From: Palsa-504 sp963756575
Lineage (GTDB): Bacteria > Actinomycetota > Actinomycetes > Streptosporangiales > Streptosporangiaceae
Assembly (NCBI GenBank): GCA_963756575.1
Contig: CAVWOM010000019.1
Location: forward strand, 372,001-436,000
Direction of reading: 5' to 3'
Length of the DNA: 64,000 nt
Shown here piece after piece: positions 1 through 7,965 of this stretch. Below the pieces are notes generated by a model. The model was not told where the DNA came from, did no database searches, and worked only from the letters and a program-made list of their open reading frames with translations. The stretch's first letter is position 1. Each line of letters starts with the position of its first letter. Position numbers and translations under genes: made by a program.

Positions 1-333
1 GGCCAGCAGCACCTTCAGCCCGGCGTCCCGCACCACGTGGCCGAGCTCGCGGGCGGTGAACCGGGCGTTGACCGGGACGGCGACCGCGCCGGTGAACAAG
101 ATGCCGAACAGGACCTCGATGAACTCAGCGCCGTTCGGCATGAAAAGACCGACGTGGTCGCCACGGGTCACCCCGGTCGCGGTCAGCGACCTGGCCACCT
201 GCGTGGCCCGCTCGGTCAGCTCCCGGTAGCTGCGGCGCACTCCCGGCAGCACCAGCGCGTCCCGGTCCGGATGGTGCTCGCTGCCCCGGACCAGCAGGTC
301 GCCGAGCGTGCAGAGCTCCAGGTACCGGCTCAC
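1..333 (-). CDS. Acyl-CoA synthetase (AMP-binding), N-terminal part, cut by window edge
   Basis: This is the first 111 residues of a class I adenylate-forming enzyme, which activates a carboxylic acid as acyl-AMP and then acyl-CoA. The reading shows the usual N-terminal order: a segment on ageing-out of the substrate entry (DALVLPGVRRSYRELTERA), then GDHVGLFMPNGAEFIEVLFG and AVPVNARFTARELGHV, both typical of fatty-acid or aromatic acid CoA ligases. The start is a GTG one base past the stop of the upstream LLM gene, so the two are almost certainly co-transcribed. The ATP-binding loop and the C-terminal domain lie outside the window, so substrate cannot be guessed. Family assignment is secure; the rest is inference from the neighbourhood. 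Confidence 0.85.
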   Translation of the reverse strand, partial: MSRYLELCTLGDLLVRGSEHHPDRDALVLPGVRRSYRELTERATQVARSLTATGVTRGDHVGLFMPNGAEFIEVLFGILFTGAVAVPVNARFTARELGHVVRDAGLKVLLA

Positions 334-334
334 G

Positions 335-1354
335 TCAGCGGAACGCGGGGATGACGTCGCGGCCGAACCGGCGGATGCAGCGCAGTTCCTCCTCGTGCGC
401 CGGGCCCGCGGCCATCCGGAAGCTCATGATCAGGTAGTCCATTTGCAGCGTGTCGCGGAGCCTGGTGATCGCCTCGATGCAGTCGTCCGGGCTGCCCGCC
501 ACCAGCCGGTCGATGCGGTGGGTGTCGAAGCGGAAGTCCGACTCCTGGGTGACCCCGGCCAGGAACGGCTCCCGGTCCGCCACCCAGCGGGGGATCTGCT
601 TGAAGTAGAACCAGTGCTCGGCCCGGATGCAGGGCCACCAGACCCGCTCGGCCTCCGCCAGGCTGTCGGCCACCCAGCCGTCGCGCAGCAGCACCACCTG
701 CTGCTGGCCCGAGGTGCCGTACTCCTCTCCCGCCTGGCGGTACAGGGAGGTCCACTCGCCCATGACGTTGATGTTGTGCAGCGGATCGGTGATCCACGGC
801 ACGCCGAACCGGGCCGCGCGGCGCACCCCGCCGTCCGACATCGCGCCCAGCCACAGCTCGGCGCCCGGCGGCACCGGGCTGATCTTCCCCGTCGCGGTGA
901 AGTGCTGGCCCTGGTGGTTCAGCTCGGCCCCGGACCAGGCCTCCCGGACCAGGCCGATGGCCTCCTCGAACCGCGAGATCTGGGTCTTGGGCTCGATGCC
1001 GTAGAGGGCGAACTCCTCCGGCAGCGCGCCCAGGCCGCAGCCCAGCCGCATCCGGCCGCCGGAGATGACGTCGACCATGGCCGCCTGCTCGGCGACCTGG
1101 ACCGGGTTGTAGTAGGGCAGCAGGAACACGGTGGTCCCGACGTCCACCCGCCGGGTCCGCGCGGCCAGCGCGCCGCAGGCCACCAGCGGGGCGGGCAGGT
1201 AGCCGTCCGGCATCATGTGGTGCTCGGGCACGAACACGCCGTCGAACCCCGCCTCCTCGGCCGCCTGGGCGGCGTCCAGGGTCTCCTGCCAGCGGCGGCC
1301 GATGTGCTCCGCGGCCGGCGGGTCCTGCGGGCGGAACAGCAGGCCGAACTTCAT
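335..1354 (-). CDS. LLM-class flavin-dependent oxidoreductase (luciferase-like)
   Basis: A 339-residue bacterial luciferase-like TIM-barrel protein, predicted to use FMN or coenzyme F420. It begins MKFGLLFRPQDP and contains the family blocks EAGFDGVFVPEHHMM, TRRVDVGTTVFLLPYYNPVQVAEQAAM split across residues 60-95, and GRMRLGCGLGALPEEF. The start at 1354 has a strong GGGAGG ribosome site; an in-frame upstream ATG would add 23 atypical residues. It sits between a SnoaL-like gene upstream and an acyl-CoA ligase downstream on the same strand, a context seen in actinobacterial catabolic clusters for cyclic or branched acids. The precise substrate and whether the cofactor is F420 or FMN cannot be told from sequence alone. 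Confidence 0.88.
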   Translation of the reverse strand: MKFGLLFRPQDPPAAEHIGRRWQETLDAAQAAEEAGFDGVFVPEHHMMPDGYLPAPLVACGALAARTRRVDVGTTVFLLPYYNPVQVAEQAAMVDVISGGRMRLGCGLGALPEEFALYGIEPKTQISRFEEAIGLVREAWSGAELNHQGQHFTATGKISPVPPGAELWLGAMSDGGVRRAARFGVPWITDPLHNINVMGEWTSLYRQAGEEYGTSGQQQVVLLRDGWVADSLAEAERVWWPCIRAEHWFYFKQIPRWVADREPFLAGVTQESDFRFDTHRIDRLVAGSPDDCIEAITRLRDTLQMDYLIMSFRMAAGPAHEEELRCIRRFGRDVIPAFR

Positions 1355-1364
1355 CCCGCCTCCC

Positions 1365-1772
1365 CTAGAAAGGTGCGTCAAGATCGAGGACGACCGAACG
1401 GAATCTCCATCCGCCCTGGTCAAGCACGACCTCGGTGTCGTAGACGCCGGCGCTCTTGGTCACCGTCGCGCCCTGGTCGGTGACGATGAGGCTCAGGTAG
1501 GCGGCCACCCGCGCGTGATCCGCGCCCTCCTGCAGGTACCTGAAGTTGGTCAGCACGTGGCGCCGCCGGTCGGCCTGGCTGCCGAGGGCGGCGCGGAAGA
1601 ACTCCATCACGTCCTTGCGCGGCTGCAGCGGGCCCACGGTATCGCCGCCCGCGATGTGCACGGTGAACGACGCGTCCTCGGTGAAGCACGACTCGAGCAG
1701 ATCGAAATCGCGCAGGTCGTTCCCGGCTCCGTAGTCACCCCAGAGGTCGGTGATCTTCGCGCGGTCAGCCAT
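1365..1772 (-). CDS. SnoaL-like / NTF2-fold protein
   Basis: A 135-residue single-domain protein of the NTF2-like cone fold (SnoaL_4 type). Characteristic pieces are the N-terminal helix IxDLWxDYxxxNDLRDFDLLES, the segment CFTEDASFTVHI, and the strands RHVLTNFRYLQ and VYDTEVVLDQGGWRF. Members act as small cyclases, isomerases, dehydratases or beta-like subunits of ring-hydroxylating systems. The gene lies 10 bases upstream of the LLM oxidoreductase and probably shares its transcript. The start at 1772 was chosen because the longer open frame upstream is only a shadow of the histidine kinase gene. No catalytic residues can be assigned with confidence. Confidence 0.82.
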   Translation of the reverse strand: MADRAKITDLWGDYGAGNDLRDFDLLESCFTEDASFTVHIAGGDTVGPLQPRKDVMEFFRAALGSQADRRRHVLTNFRYLQEGADHARVAAYLSLIVTDQGATVTKSAGVYDTEVVLDQGGWRFRSVVLDLDAPF

Positions 1773-1846
1773 CCGTCTCACCCTCCGACTCGTCCTCGCC
1801 GTTGATGACGATTTCGACCCTACGCTTTCTGCCATCCGTTTGGTAG

Positions 1847-3358
1847 TCAGCCGAGGGCGAGCTCGCGCCCGGCCGGCGCGGCGGCCGGGTCGCGCACGGG
1901 GAAGGCCAGCGTGACCCGCAGGCCGTGCGGGCCGGCCGGAGCGGCCTGCGCGGAGCCGCCGTGCGCGGCGGCGATCTCGGCCGCGATGGCGAGCCCGAGG
2001 CCAGAGCCGGGGCGGCTCGGATGGGCCCGGGCGCGGTAGAAGCGCTCGAAGATGTGCGGCAGCTTCTCGGCCGAGACACCGGGTCCGTCGTCGCTGACCT
2101 CGATGACGGCCTGGCCGCCGGCCTCGGCCGCGGTGAGCGTGCCGGCGGTGCCGCGAGGGGTGTGCACGAGCACGTTCATCAGGAGGTTGTCGACCGCGCG
2201 GCGCAGCAGTTCCTCGTCGCCAGTCGTCGTCAGGCCCGCGGCTACCCGCACCTGCCAGGCCCGCGCGGGGTCGGCGACGCGGATCCGCTCGGCGCACCCG
2301 GTGACCACGCCGGTGACGTCGACCGGCTCGGCGGAGCGGCCGGGATGCTGGCCGAGCCGGGCCAGGCGGAGCATGTCGTCGACCAGCCGGCCCATCCGCC
2401 TGGTCTCGAGCACGATCCGGTTCATCACCTCGTCGACCTGGCCCGGGCTGGTCAGCGCGCCCTGCTGGTAGAGCTCGGCGTTGGCCCGCAGCGACGCCAG
2501 CGGCGTCCGCAGCTCGTGGCTGGCGTCGGCGAAGAACCGCCGCATCTGCTCCTGGCTGGCCTCGCGTTCCTGCACGTCGGCCTCGATCCGGGCCAGCATG
2601 CCGTTCAGCGCGGTGCCGAGCCTGCCTACCTCGCTGCGCGGGTGGCGCGGGGCGACCCGGTCGGTCAGGTCGCCCGCGCTGATCCGGTCGGCCTCGGCGG
2701 CCATCGTCTCGATCGGCCGCAGCCCGCGGCGCAGCACCACGAAGACGCCGAGCCCGATGACCATGACCACCGCGAGGGATCCGGACGTGACGATGGCCTC
2801 GACCTGCCCGATGGTCCTGGTCACCTGCTCCAGGCTGGTCCCGGCCACCAGGGAGCCGCCGGTGACGGGCAGCGACTGGACGCGGATCTGGCCCCATCCC
2901 GGCGGCCCGGCCAGGGTGTGCGGGCCCGGCCGGGCGGCGATCCTGGCGGCGGCGGGCGCCAGGAACCAGTTGTAGCTGCCGCCGCCGCGGCTGGCGGCTA
3001 CCTGCAGGGTCACCTGCGTGCCGCTGCGGGGCAGGAAGGCGATGTCGAAGGCGCCGGGCAGCGACGGGACCTTGCCGCTGGCCGGCTGCTCGACCTGCTC
3101 GGGCACCGGGGGCCCGGCCCGGGTGCGGGCCGCCAGGATGCCGGACAGCCTCGGCGTGGTCAGGGTCAGCGCCACCTTCAGGTTGCCGTCGGTCTGGGTG
3201 AGCAGGTAGCGGCGCATGGTGGCGACGGCGGCGACGTCGAACGCCACCAGCGCCACCAGCGTGACGACGACCACGCCGGCCATGACCTTGAGGCGCAGCT
3301 GAGCCCGCAGCAGCCGCCTGAGCAGCACCCTGGTGCGAGACGATCGGCTATGACGCAT
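1847..3358 (-). CDS. Sensor histidine kinase (HAMP, HisKA, HATPase_c)
   Basis: A 503-residue membrane sensor kinase. A first membrane helix spans about residues 24-46, an extracellular sensor region about 50-190, and a second helix about 192-210. A HAMP linker follows (about 211-263), then the H-box FFADASHELRTPLASL with His281 as phosphoacceptor. The ATPase domain has the N box around Asn391, DDGPG at 423-427 and GSGLGL at 451-456. It overlaps the 3' end of the response-regulator gene by 11 bases, so both are translated from one message. The family is the TrcS/MprB-like group common in actinobacteria. The divergent genes beginning at 4198, and the export operon behind them, are plausible targets, but this is inferred only from position. 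Confidence 0.95.
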   Translation of the reverse strand: MRHSRSSRTRVLLRRLLRAQLRLKVMAGVVVVTLVALVAFDVAAVATMRRYLLTQTDGNLKVALTLTTPRLSGILAARTRAGPPVPEQVEQPASGKVPSLPGAFDIAFLPRSGTQVTLQVAASRGGGSYNWFLAPAAARIAARPGPHTLAGPPGWGQIRVQSLPVTGGSLVAGTSLEQVTRTIGQVEAIVTSGSLAVVMVIGLGVFVVLRRGLRPIETMAAEADRISAGDLTDRVAPRHPRSEVGRLGTALNGMLARIEADVQEREASQEQMRRFFADASHELRTPLASLRANAELYQQGALTSPGQVDEVMNRIVLETRRMGRLVDDMLRLARLGQHPGRSAEPVDVTGVVTGCAERIRVADPARAWQVRVAAGLTTTGDEELLRRAVDNLLMNVLVHTPRGTAGTLTAAEAGGQAVIEVSDDGPGVSAEKLPHIFERFYRARAHPSRPGSGLGLAIAAEIAAAHGGSAQAAPAGPHGLRVTLAFPVRDPAAAPAGRELALG

Positions 3359-4073
3359 CGGAACCCGCCTGGCTCTCGTCGGGACGCGGCAGACGCAGGC
3401 TGTACCCGACGGCGCGCTGGGTGTGGATCAGGTCGGGCCCGTCGCTGGCCAGCTTGCGCCGCAGGTAGGTGACGTACGTCGACACGACCGTGCTGGATCC
3501 GCCGAAGTCATAGTCCCACACGTGGTCGAGCAGCTGGGCGCGGGTGAGCACCCGCCCGGGGTTCAGCATGAAGTAGCGGAGCAGCCGGAACTCGGTCGGG
3601 GACAGCTCGATGAGGCGCCCGCCCCGGCGGACCTCGTAGGTGTCCTGGTCCAGCGTGAGGTCCGCGAACGACAGGAAGGGCTCGGCCGGCGCGGGCCGGG
3701 TGCGGCGCAGCACGGTCCGTATCCGGGCGGCCAGCTCGTCCAGGCCGAACGGCTTGGTCATGTAGTCATCGCCGCCGATGGTCAGCCCGGTGACCTTGTT
3801 GTCCTGGGTGTCCTTCGCGGTCAGGAAGATCACCGGGACCTGCGATCCGTCCCGGCGGATCCGGCGGACGATCTCGAAGCCGTCCACGTCGGGCAGCACC
3901 ACGTCCAGGACGAGCAGGTCGAAGGGCTGGCTCCGGGCCAGCCGCAGCGCGCCGGCGCCGTTCTCCGCGGTAGTCACCTCGAAGCCCAGGAAGCGCAGCG
4001 AGGCGGCCACGGCCTCGCGCAGGAACGGCTCGTCGTCCACCACGAGCAGGCTCCCGTAGTCGGCGGCGGTCAT
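3348..4073 (-). CDS. Response regulator, OmpR/PhoB family
   Basis: A 241-residue DNA-binding response regulator. The receiver domain (about 8-120) has the acidic pair Asp13-Asp14, the phosphoacceptor Asp57 in LLVLDVVLPDVDG, Thr85 and Lys107 in the DDYMTKPF motif. The C-terminal winged helix (about 135-230) contains the recognition part LTRAQLLDHVWDYDF and the VSTYVTYLRRKL stretch typical of the TrcR/OmpR type. It is the first gene of a two-gene operon with the histidine kinase. A 5-bp inverted repeat lies 40-55 bases upstream and may take part in autoregulation. Confidence 0.96.
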   Translation of the reverse strand: MTAADYGSLLVVDDEPFLREAVAASLRFLGFEVTTAENGAGALRLARSQPFDLLVLDVVLPDVDGFEIVRRIRRDGSQVPVIFLTAKDTQDNKVTGLTIGGDDYMTKPFGLDELAARIRTVLRRTRPAPAEPFLSFADLTLDQDTYEVRRGGRLIELSPTEFRLLRYFMLNPGRVLTRAQLLDHVWDYDFGGSSTVVSTYVTYLRRKLASDGPDLIHTQRAVGYSLRLPRPDESQAGSDAS

Positions 4074-4112
4074 CGCATCATCGCAGCAGGTGACGGTGAA
4101 CGTCGTGTGCGA

Positions 4113-4128
4113 GAAACGTGCGAGTTTC
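4113..4128. promoter_or_regulatory. Small inverted repeat in a divergent promoter region
   Basis: GAAAC and GTTTC arms flank the hexamer GTGCGA in the 124-base space between the divergent response-regulator and RidA genes. Short direct CGTG repeats surround it. It could be a regulator site, but the arms are only five bases and the call is weak. Confidence 0.25.
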
Positions 4129-4197
4129 GTGTGAACGCCGTCCCGCCGCCGCGTACGCGATCATCGCTATTGGTGTCATCGCTAGAGGAGAAGATAA

Positions 4198-4586
4198 ATG
4201 AACGTACGTCATATCAACCCTGAGGGGCTCCATCGTAACCCGGGCTTCAGCCAGGCGGTCGTGGTCGAGCAGCCCGCGAAGACGATCTACATCGGCGGGC
4301 AGAACGGCGTCGGCGCCGACGGCAAGGTCGTTGGTCCCACGGTCGGGGAGCAGGCCAGCCAGGCCCTGCGCAACCTGGCGATCATCCTGGAGAGCGAGGG
4401 AGCGAGCCTGGCGAACATCGTGCACTGGTCTATCGCCGTGGTGGACGGCCACGACCTGGGCGAGGGTTTCGCCGCCTTCCAGCAGGCATGGAACCCGGCC
4501 GACCCGCCGCCGGCCATCACGGTCCACGTCGTGGCCTGCCAGGGCCCGGGTTCCTGGTCGAGATCGACGCCGTTGCCGCCGTGTGA
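4198..4586 (+). pseudogene. RidA-family protein, frameshifted near the C-terminus
   Basis: The frame opens with MNVRHINPEGLHRNPGFSQA and runs through the RidA/YjgF hallmarks IYIGGQNGVGADGKVVG, QASQALRNLAIILES and PPAITVHVV. Proteins of this family deaminate reactive enamine or imine intermediates, or have related hydrolase roles. At about 4533 the frame breaks: the expected ending GLPGPGFLVEIDAVAAV followed by TGA at 4584-4586 is present in another frame, while the open frame runs on to 4659 with unrelated residues. An indel of one, or four, bases would explain this. The ribosome site (GAGGAGAAG) and start are intact. It may be a sequencing error or a recent mutation; if real, the protein would lose the conserved C-terminal Glu strand. 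Confidence 0.8.
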
Positions 4587-4674
4587 CGTCATCCGAAACT
4601 CACACAGAGATCATTCAGCATCTGCAGACGCGCCGGAGAAGGTGAGGTTCACTAACTGAGCAACGGAGGGTCTC

Positions 4675-5982
4675 GTGGCGCAACCAGGATCGAGGCTGGC
4701 CCGGCGGCGGCGCGTGCTGCTCGCGGCGGGCCTCGCGGCGGCCCTGCTGGCCATCGGCGGCCTGATCGGCGCCTCGTTCGTCAAGTCGCCGCAGCAGCTG
4801 GCCGCGGACACCGCGGCGCCGCCGCCCACGGTGACCACGGCCCCGGTCGTCGCCCAGGTCCTGACCTCCTCGGTCGAGATGCGCGGCGTAGTGTACCCGG
4901 CGACCCAGTACGACGTGTACGCGGCCGCCCCGTCTTCCGCGGGCACGTCAGGAAGCGCAGGAGAGACGTCGGGGACGGGCGGCAGCGGGTCCGTGGCGTA
5001 CATATCGGAGCTGAACGTGGCGGCCGGCGGCACGGTCCGCAACGGCGAGCGGCTCGCCGAGATCGACGGCCAGCCGCTGTTCGCCCTGGCCGGCCCGGTC
5101 CCGGCCTGGCGGGACCTGACGCCGGGCGAGAGCGGTCCCGACGTGACCGAGCTGCAGCACGCGCTGGCCGCGCTCGGCTACTACACCGACGGCGACACGC
5201 CCGGGTACTTCGGCCCGGCGACCGGGTACGCCGTGTACCTGTACTACGAGCACCTCGGCTACACCCCGCCCTCCTCGGGCGGCGTGCCCGCGGCGGACGT
5301 GGTGTTCCTGCCGTCGCTGCCCGCGACGGTCGTCGCCGTGAACGGCGCGGCCGGGCAGCAGCCGGGCCAGCCCTTCCTCGAGCTCGCCGCGCGCGGCTCG
5401 CTGGCGCTGACGGGGGAGCTGCCCCCGGCCTACGCCGGCCAGGTCAGGGCGGGCCTGAAGGTGGCGATCTACGACGAGGTGACCGGCATCCGGGCGGCCG
5501 GCGCGGTCGCGGACCTGGGGACGCCGACCACCACGGCGCCGGCCGGCGCCGTGGTGGACATCGGGGGCGGCTCGGGCTCGGCGGGCTCCTCGGGGTCCGC
5601 CGGCTCCGGGTCCACCGGGTCTGCCGGCTCCACCGGGTCCTCGGGATCCTCGGGGTCCACGGGGTCCACGGGCAGCTCGAGCTCGACCGTGTTCATCCCG
5701 CTCGCCGTGCGTCCCGCCAAGCCGCTGGCCGCTGCGCTGAACGGCGAGAACGTCCTGGTCACGGTCGAGACCGGGCAGACCGAAGGACCGGTCCTCACGG
5801 TGCCGGTAGCGGCCATCGTCAGCACGGCGTCGGGCACGAGCTACGTCACCGTGACGGGCGCGCACGGCAAGCAGCGCCAGATCCCGGTGACGCCGGGCCT
5901 GTCCGAGAATGGCTTCGTCCAGGTGACCCCGGTGACCCGGGGCGCACTGGCGGCCGGCGACCGCGTGGTGGTGAGCGGCTGA
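4675..5982 (+). CDS. Efflux adaptor-like protein with peptidoglycan-binding domain
   Basis: A 435-residue exported protein. Residues about 12-33 form an uncleaved signal or membrane anchor after an RRRR stretch. The region around 55-140 resembles the hairpin/lipoyl part of HlyD/MacA adaptors (TTAPVVAQVLTSSVEMRG and the ELNVAAGGTVRNGERLAEI block). A peptidoglycan_binding_1-like module follows at about 147-195 (PDVTELQHALAALGYY). Residues about 298-337 are a low-complexity Gly/Ser linker, and the C-terminal part returns to an adaptor beta-barrel. It starts at GTG 4675 behind GGAGGG, and its stop overlaps the ATG of the ABC ATPase by one base. With the next two genes it forms a MacAB-like export system in a Gram-positive envelope. 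Confidence 0.85.
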   Translation: MAQPGSRLARRRRVLLAAGLAAALLAIGGLIGASFVKSPQQLAADTAAPPPTVTTAPVVAQVLTSSVEMRGVVYPATQYDVYAAAPSSAGTSGSAGETSGTGGSGSVAYISELNVAAGGTVRNGERLAEIDGQPLFALAGPVPAWRDLTPGESGPDVTELQHALAALGYYTDGDTPGYFGPATGYAVYLYYEHLGYTPPSSGGVPAADVVFLPSLPATVVAVNGAAGQQPGQPFLELAARGSLALTGELPPAYAGQVRAGLKVAIYDEVTGIRAAGAVADLGTPTTTAPAGAVVDIGGGSGSAGSSGSAGSGSTGSAGSTGSSGSSGSTGSTGSSSSTVFIPLAVRPAKPLAAALNGENVLVTVETGQTEGPVLTVPVAAIVSTASGTSYVTVTGAHGKQRQIPVTPGLSENGFVQVTPVTRGALAAGDRVVVSG

Positions 5983-6674
5983 TGCCACCACCGGTCATCG
6001 AACTGCGCGACCTGGCCCGCACCTATCCCGGCCCGCCGCCGGTGCGGGCGCTGCGCCCGGCCAGCCTGGTGATCGAGGCGGGCGGCTACGTCGCGGTGAC
6101 CGGCCCCTCCGGTTCGGGCAAGTCGACGCTGCTGCACTTGCTCGGCCTGCTCGACGCGCCGACTGGCGGCAGCTACCTGCTGGACGGCCTGGACACGGGC
6201 ACGCTGGGCGACCGGGACCGGTCGGCGCTGCGGGGCCGCCGGATCGGGTTCGTCTTCCAGGCCTTCCACCTGCTGCCGTACCGGACGGCGTTGGAGAACG
6301 TACTGCTCGCGGAGCTGTATAACGCCACCCCGCGGGGCGGCCGGGTCCAGGCGGCGGCCGGGGCGCTCGACGCGGTCGGGCTCGGCCACCGGCTCGACGC
6401 GCTGCCCACCACGCTGTCCGGCGGGGAGTGCCAGCGGGTCGCGATAGCACGGGCCCTGGTGAACCGGCCCAGCCTGCTGCTGTGCGACGAGCCGACCGGG
6501 AACCTGGACTCGCGGAACGCGGCCGCGCTGATGGGCCTGCTCGACGAGCTGAACGCGGCCGGCTTCACGATCGTGGTGATCACTCACGACGCGGCGGTGG
6601 CGGCCCACGCCGACCAGACCGTCGCGATCGGCGACGGCGTGCTGTCTGCGCACGATGGGGCCGGTCATGCGTAG
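5982..6674 (+). CDS. ABC transporter ATP-binding protein (MacB/LolD type)
   Basis: A 230-residue ATPase subunit. Walker A is GPSGSGKST (41-49), the Q-loop lies in FVFQAFHLLPYRT near Gln93, the signature is LSGGECQRVAIARAL (from 145), and Walker B with its catalytic Glu is LLLCDEPTGNLDS (from 166). The H-loop is in VVITHDAAVAAH. These features match the MacB/FtsE/LolD group that powers mechanotransmission-type exporters. The start overlaps the adaptor stop (TGATG), and the next permease starts inside its 3' end, so coupling is tight. The cargo is not evident; antibiotics, peptides or lipoproteins are all possible. Confidence 0.95.
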   Translation: MPPPVIELRDLARTYPGPPPVRALRPASLVIEAGGYVAVTGPSGSGKSTLLHLLGLLDAPTGGSYLLDGLDTGTLGDRDRSALRGRRIGFVFQAFHLLPYRTALENVLLAELYNATPRGGRVQAAAGALDAVGLGHRLDALPTTLSGGECQRVAIARALVNRPSLLLCDEPTGNLDSRNAAALMGLLDELNAAGFTIVVITHDAAVAAHADQTVAIGDGVLSAHDGAGHA

Positions 6675-7938
6675 CCCGGCGGCCGGCCTGCCGGCGCCGC
6701 GGCTGACCGCACGGGACGCGGCCGCCGAGGCGGTCGCGGGGATCGTGCAGCGTCCGGGCCGCGCCGTGCTGACCATGCTCGGCACTGTCCTCGGGGTAGG
6801 AGCGTTCGTGGCCGTGCTCGGCATGACGGCCACCGGGGCGGGCCAGATCTCGCGCCAGTTCACCGTCCTGGAGGACACCACGGTAACCGTGGAGGACAAC
6901 GGCCCAGCCGACAACGTCGCCCCGCCGGATGCCAACCCCGCCATCGGGTTCCCGGCCGACGCGGACGCGGTCGCCGGCCGCATCGGCGGGGTGACCGCCG
7001 CGGGCGTCTGGTGGCCGGTCTCGCTGCCCGAAGGCACCAGTATCACCGGGTCACTGGCGCTGTCCGCCGCCGCTACCCAGACGGTCGGCGTGCTAGCCGC
7101 CTCGCCGGGCGCGGTGCGGGCGATGGGGCTGAAGCTGACCGCGGGATCGCCGCTGACCGCGTACGAGAACGATACTGGCCAGCACGTCGCGATGATCGAC
7201 ACCGGCACGGCGACCGCACTCGGCATCGCCGGCCCGCGCCTGGCCAGCCATCCCGCGGTGTTCGTCGACGGCGTCGCGTACACGGTCGTGGGCATCTACG
7301 GCTCGGCCCAGCGGGTGGTGACCAACTCCAGCGCCATGCTGATCCCGGAGAACACGGCCCTGGCCGACTTCGGCAACCCGCAGCCCGGCATCGGGAACCA
7401 GGACGAAGCCCAGCTGGTCGTGGCCACCAGGATCGGTGCCGCACGGGAGGTGGCGCGGCAGATCGCCGCGGCCGAGCTGCCGTCCGACCCAGGCCGGCTG
7501 GTCGTGACGTCCCCGCCCAGCCCGCAGAACCTGCAGGGCGAGGTGAGCGGCGACCTGACCGGGCTGTTCCTCATCCTCGCCCTGGTCAGCCTGCTGATCG
7601 GCGCGGTCGGCATCGCGAACACCACGCTGGTCGCCGTGCTCGAGCGGACCGGGGAGATCGGGCTGCGCCGCGCCGTCGGCGCCCGGCCCCGGCACATCGC
7701 CGTCCAGTTTCTCGCCGAGAGCGCGACGCTGGGCACGCTCGGCGGCCTGGTCGGCACCTGCGCCGGCGTCGGGACCGTCGTCATCTTCGCCGCGGCCAAG
7801 GACTGGACCGCCGTGCTCAACCCGGTCTACACCCTGCCCGCCCCGCTGATCGGCACCGTCGTCGGCCTGCTGGCCGGGGCGTACCCGGCGCTGCGCGCCG
7901 CCCGGACCAGTCCGCTCGCCGCGCTCCGTTACTCATGA
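6655..7938 (+). CDS. ABC transporter permease, MacB/FtsX family
   Basis: A permease of about 427 residues with the MacB topology: one N-terminal membrane helix (near 38-60, LGTVLGVGAFVAVLGM), a large extracytoplasmic MacB_PCD-like domain of about 230 residues, then three C-terminal helices of the FtsX domain beginning with LFLILALVSLLIGAVGIAN. The motif GEIGLRRAVGARPRHI between helices is typical for FtsX permeases. An ATG at 6667 is an equally good start and would reduce overlap with the ATPase gene to eight bases. It forms the membrane part of the export system with the two genes upstream. Confidence 0.93.
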   Translation: MGPVMRSPAAGLPAPRLTARDAAAEAVAGIVQRPGRAVLTMLGTVLGVGAFVAVLGMTATGAGQISRQFTVLEDTTVTVEDNGPADNVAPPDANPAIGFPADADAVAGRIGGVTAAGVWWPVSLPEGTSITGSLALSAAATQTVGVLAASPGAVRAMGLKLTAGSPLTAYENDTGQHVAMIDTGTATALGIAGPRLASHPAVFVDGVAYTVVGIYGSAQRVVTNSSAMLIPENTALADFGNPQPGIGNQDEAQLVVATRIGAAREVARQIAAAELPSDPGRLVVTSPPSPQNLQGEVSGDLTGLFLILALVSLLIGAVGIANTTLVAVLERTGEIGLRRAVGARPRHIAVQFLAESATLGTLGGLVGTCAGVGTVVIFAAAKDWTAVLNPVYTLPAPLIGTVVGLLAGAYPALRAARTSPLAALRYS

Positions 7939-7965
7939 AAGGTGCCACGCGTGAAAGGGACGACG

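Noticed and set aside
308..3472. Long open frames antisense to the LLM, SnoaL and kinase genes
   Set aside because: They are shadows produced by GC-rich codon bias, with Arg/Gly/Pro/His-rich composition, no domain and no ribosome site, while the opposite strand holds clear families.
5568..5685. Gly/Ser coding repeat as a DNA mobile repeat
   Set aside because: It is an in-frame low-complexity protein linker with varied codons, not a mobile element.
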